A stretch of 6,183 nucleotides of DNA, taken from CAYVMN01 sp964452575 (lineage in GTDB: Bacteria > Desulfobacterota > DSM-4660 > Desulfatiglandales > Desulfatiglandaceae). Below are positions 5,749 through 6,183 of this stretch, one piece after another. Under the pieces are notes generated by a model. It saw only the letters and a list, made by a program, of their open reading frames with translations, was not told the origin of the DNA and did not search any database. A program made the position numbers and the translations under genes. Numbering within the stretch: the first letter of the stretch is position 1; each line of letters opens with the position of its first letter. The DNA lies in NCBI GenBank assembly GCA_964452575.1, contig CAYVMN010000234.1, forward strand, positions 1-6,183. Direction: 5' to 3'.

Positions 5749-5874
5749 GAGGACCGTGAGGGTCTTTTTTCCAAAGGACGTAACCCAAATTCTTCCCAGC
5801 CTCTGCTACGCCCCCTTAGCTTTAAATACAGGTTCTGCCAGGCAGGGAGAGGAAAAAAGACCCTCGCGGTCCTC
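5749..5874. repeat. 24-base internal inverted repeat with 78-base loop
   Basis: The left arm 5749-5772 begins GAGGACCG and ends CTTTTTTCC; the right arm 5851-5874 is its reverse complement except for one position (T at 5757 against G at 5866). Transcribed, the arms would form an uninterrupted stem with one G-U pair. A smaller hairpin CCTCCG-GCC-CGGAGG (5874-5888) follows the right arm. One near-perfect 24-base match in inverted orientation is far beyond chance in a window this size. Confidence 0.85.
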
Positions 5875-5928
5875 CCTCCGGCCCGGAGGCTGCCTTTCTT
5901 GCAAAATGCTAAAGTATCACATAATATG

Positions 5929-6183
5929 ACTCAGTCAATATTACCCCATAAGGCCTTATCTTAGCAAGTACGCAGTCAGTTCCCGGCCGTTCAGGTTCTA
6001 AAACTTGACTTTTTCTAGGAACTTCGCATAACTTTTGCTCCGGTTGCTCTTGTTAACACCCGATCCTGGCGCTTGTTTCTGCCAGGCAAAGACGGCCCCG
6101 GCCAGCAGAAAGAGGAGGATATTGGGGTCCGTTATTAAAGAGATATGGACTATGGATTACCCGATTACCCGAAGAGAGTCTAT
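5929..6183. other. Right-hand intergenic stretch with no convincing gene
   Basis: Together with 5633-5703 and the MITE-like element this makes about 550 bases without a supported complete gene. Small structures seen are a perfect 12-base palindrome ATAAGGCCTTAT (5948-5959), a CCTGGC/GCCAGG hairpin (6065-6070 with 6081-6086, ten-base loop) inside the possible remnant frame, and a tandem duplication of ATTACCCG (6156-6171). No tRNA-like cloverleaf or convincing terminator was found. Confidence 0.5.
5998..6156 (-). pseudogene. Possible gene remnant or unrecognised small membrane protein
   Basis: A 52-codon minus-strand frame bounded upstream by an in-frame TAA (6157-6159) and ending in TAG (5998-6000). 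The translation has a hydrophobic helix (LITDPNILLFLLAGAVFAWQ, about residues 7-26) followed by a basic tail ending SYAKFLEKVKF, a plausible small membrane protein or C-terminal tail. There is no ATG, GTG or TTG in frame and no ribosome binding site, so it is either the decayed end of a longer gene, starts at a rare codon such as ATA or CTG, or is chance. No family was recognised. Confidence 0.2.

Larger units (their letters stand above)
5704..5928. mobile_element. MITE-like palindromic element with putative 9-base target duplication
   Basis: The same nonamer CATAATATG occurs at 5704-5712 and 5920-5928 and brackets a 207-base segment (5713-5919). Just inside are imperfect terminal inverted repeats, whose best part is ACTTTAGCGTTTTG (5718-5731) against CAAAATGCTAAAGT (5902-5915), 13 of 14 matching. 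Further in is a 24-base inverted repeat (5749-5772 and 5851-5874) with one mismatch that would be a G-U pair in RNA, enclosing a 78-base centre. No transposase-like protein is encoded; the longest plus-strand frame (66 codons) has no recognisable motif. The symmetry and flanking duplication fit a non-autonomous miniature transposable element. A dispersed structured RNA or long palindromic repeat family is an alternative, and because CATAATATG is itself nearly palindromic, the 'duplication' could be part of the terminal repeats. Confidence 0.55.

Noticed and set aside
281..5919. Composite transposon spanning the whole gene set, bounded by the related end motifs at 281 and 5919
   Set aside because: The match at the right end is weaker than at 5709-5725, no transposase lies between them, and the 5704-5928 element is complete by itself with its own flanking repeats.
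5729..5929. 66-codon plus-strand frame within the repeat element
   Set aside because: No recognisable motif, no ribosome site, and it runs through both arms of the inverted repeat; it is explained by the repeat structure.
5833..6088. Shared 12-base string TTCTGCCAGGCA at 5833-5844 and 6077-6088
   Set aside because: About one such exact match is expected by chance in a window of this length, and the flanks do not align.

Overview
The window looks bacterial: Shine-Dalgarno sites precede several starts, sigma70-like promoters are visible, and genes sit in tight same-strand runs. The gene set (B12-binding radical SAM protein, O-methyltransferase, short HDAC-like deacetylase, DUF2080 transposon-associated protein) and roughly balanced base composition suggest an anaerobic deltaproteobacterium-like organism (Desulfobacterota or relatives). 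That placement is an inference from gene types and cannot be proved from this sequence.

Layout. Positions 1-186 (minus) hold the start of a DUF2080-type transposon-associated protein, so a mobile element probably lies to the left. The AT-rich gap 187-417 is a divergent control region: a near-consensus promoter inside an imperfect palindrome faces left, and a weaker promoter faces right towards a transglutaminase-like protein (418-1110, plus). That gene meets the methyltransferase gene tail to tail with only 2 bases between them.

Five genes then lie on the minus strand. In transcription order they are: a short HDAC-family deacetylase (5620-4865), a diacylglycerol-kinase-family lipid kinase (4872-3946), a small three-helix membrane protein (3936-3634), a B12-binding radical SAM enzyme (3453-2176) and a class I O-methyltransferase (2099-1113). 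The first three are tightly packed: an 8-base overlap, then a 9-base gap. A 180-base spacer with a degenerate palindromic repeat separates them from the radical SAM gene. A terminator-like hairpin, nested in a longer inverted repeat, lies between radical SAM and methyltransferase, so these two may be differentially expressed or attenuated.

The right part (5633-6183) has no convincing complete gene. It contains a compact, nearly symmetric element (about 5704-5928) with 9-base direct repeats at its ends, imperfect terminal inverted repeats and a 24-base internal inverted repeat: a probable MITE-like non-autonomous element. Its left end could supply the promoter of the deacetylase operon. A short bounded reading frame at 5998-6156 may be a gene remnant.

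How the genes might work together: the radical SAM/B12 protein and the O-methyltransferase could act successively on one small molecule, and the deacetylase, lipid kinase and membrane protein look co-translated and may act on a membrane lipid or its acetylated precursor. Substrates are unknown, and no defence, CRISPR, tRNA or rRNA feature was seen.
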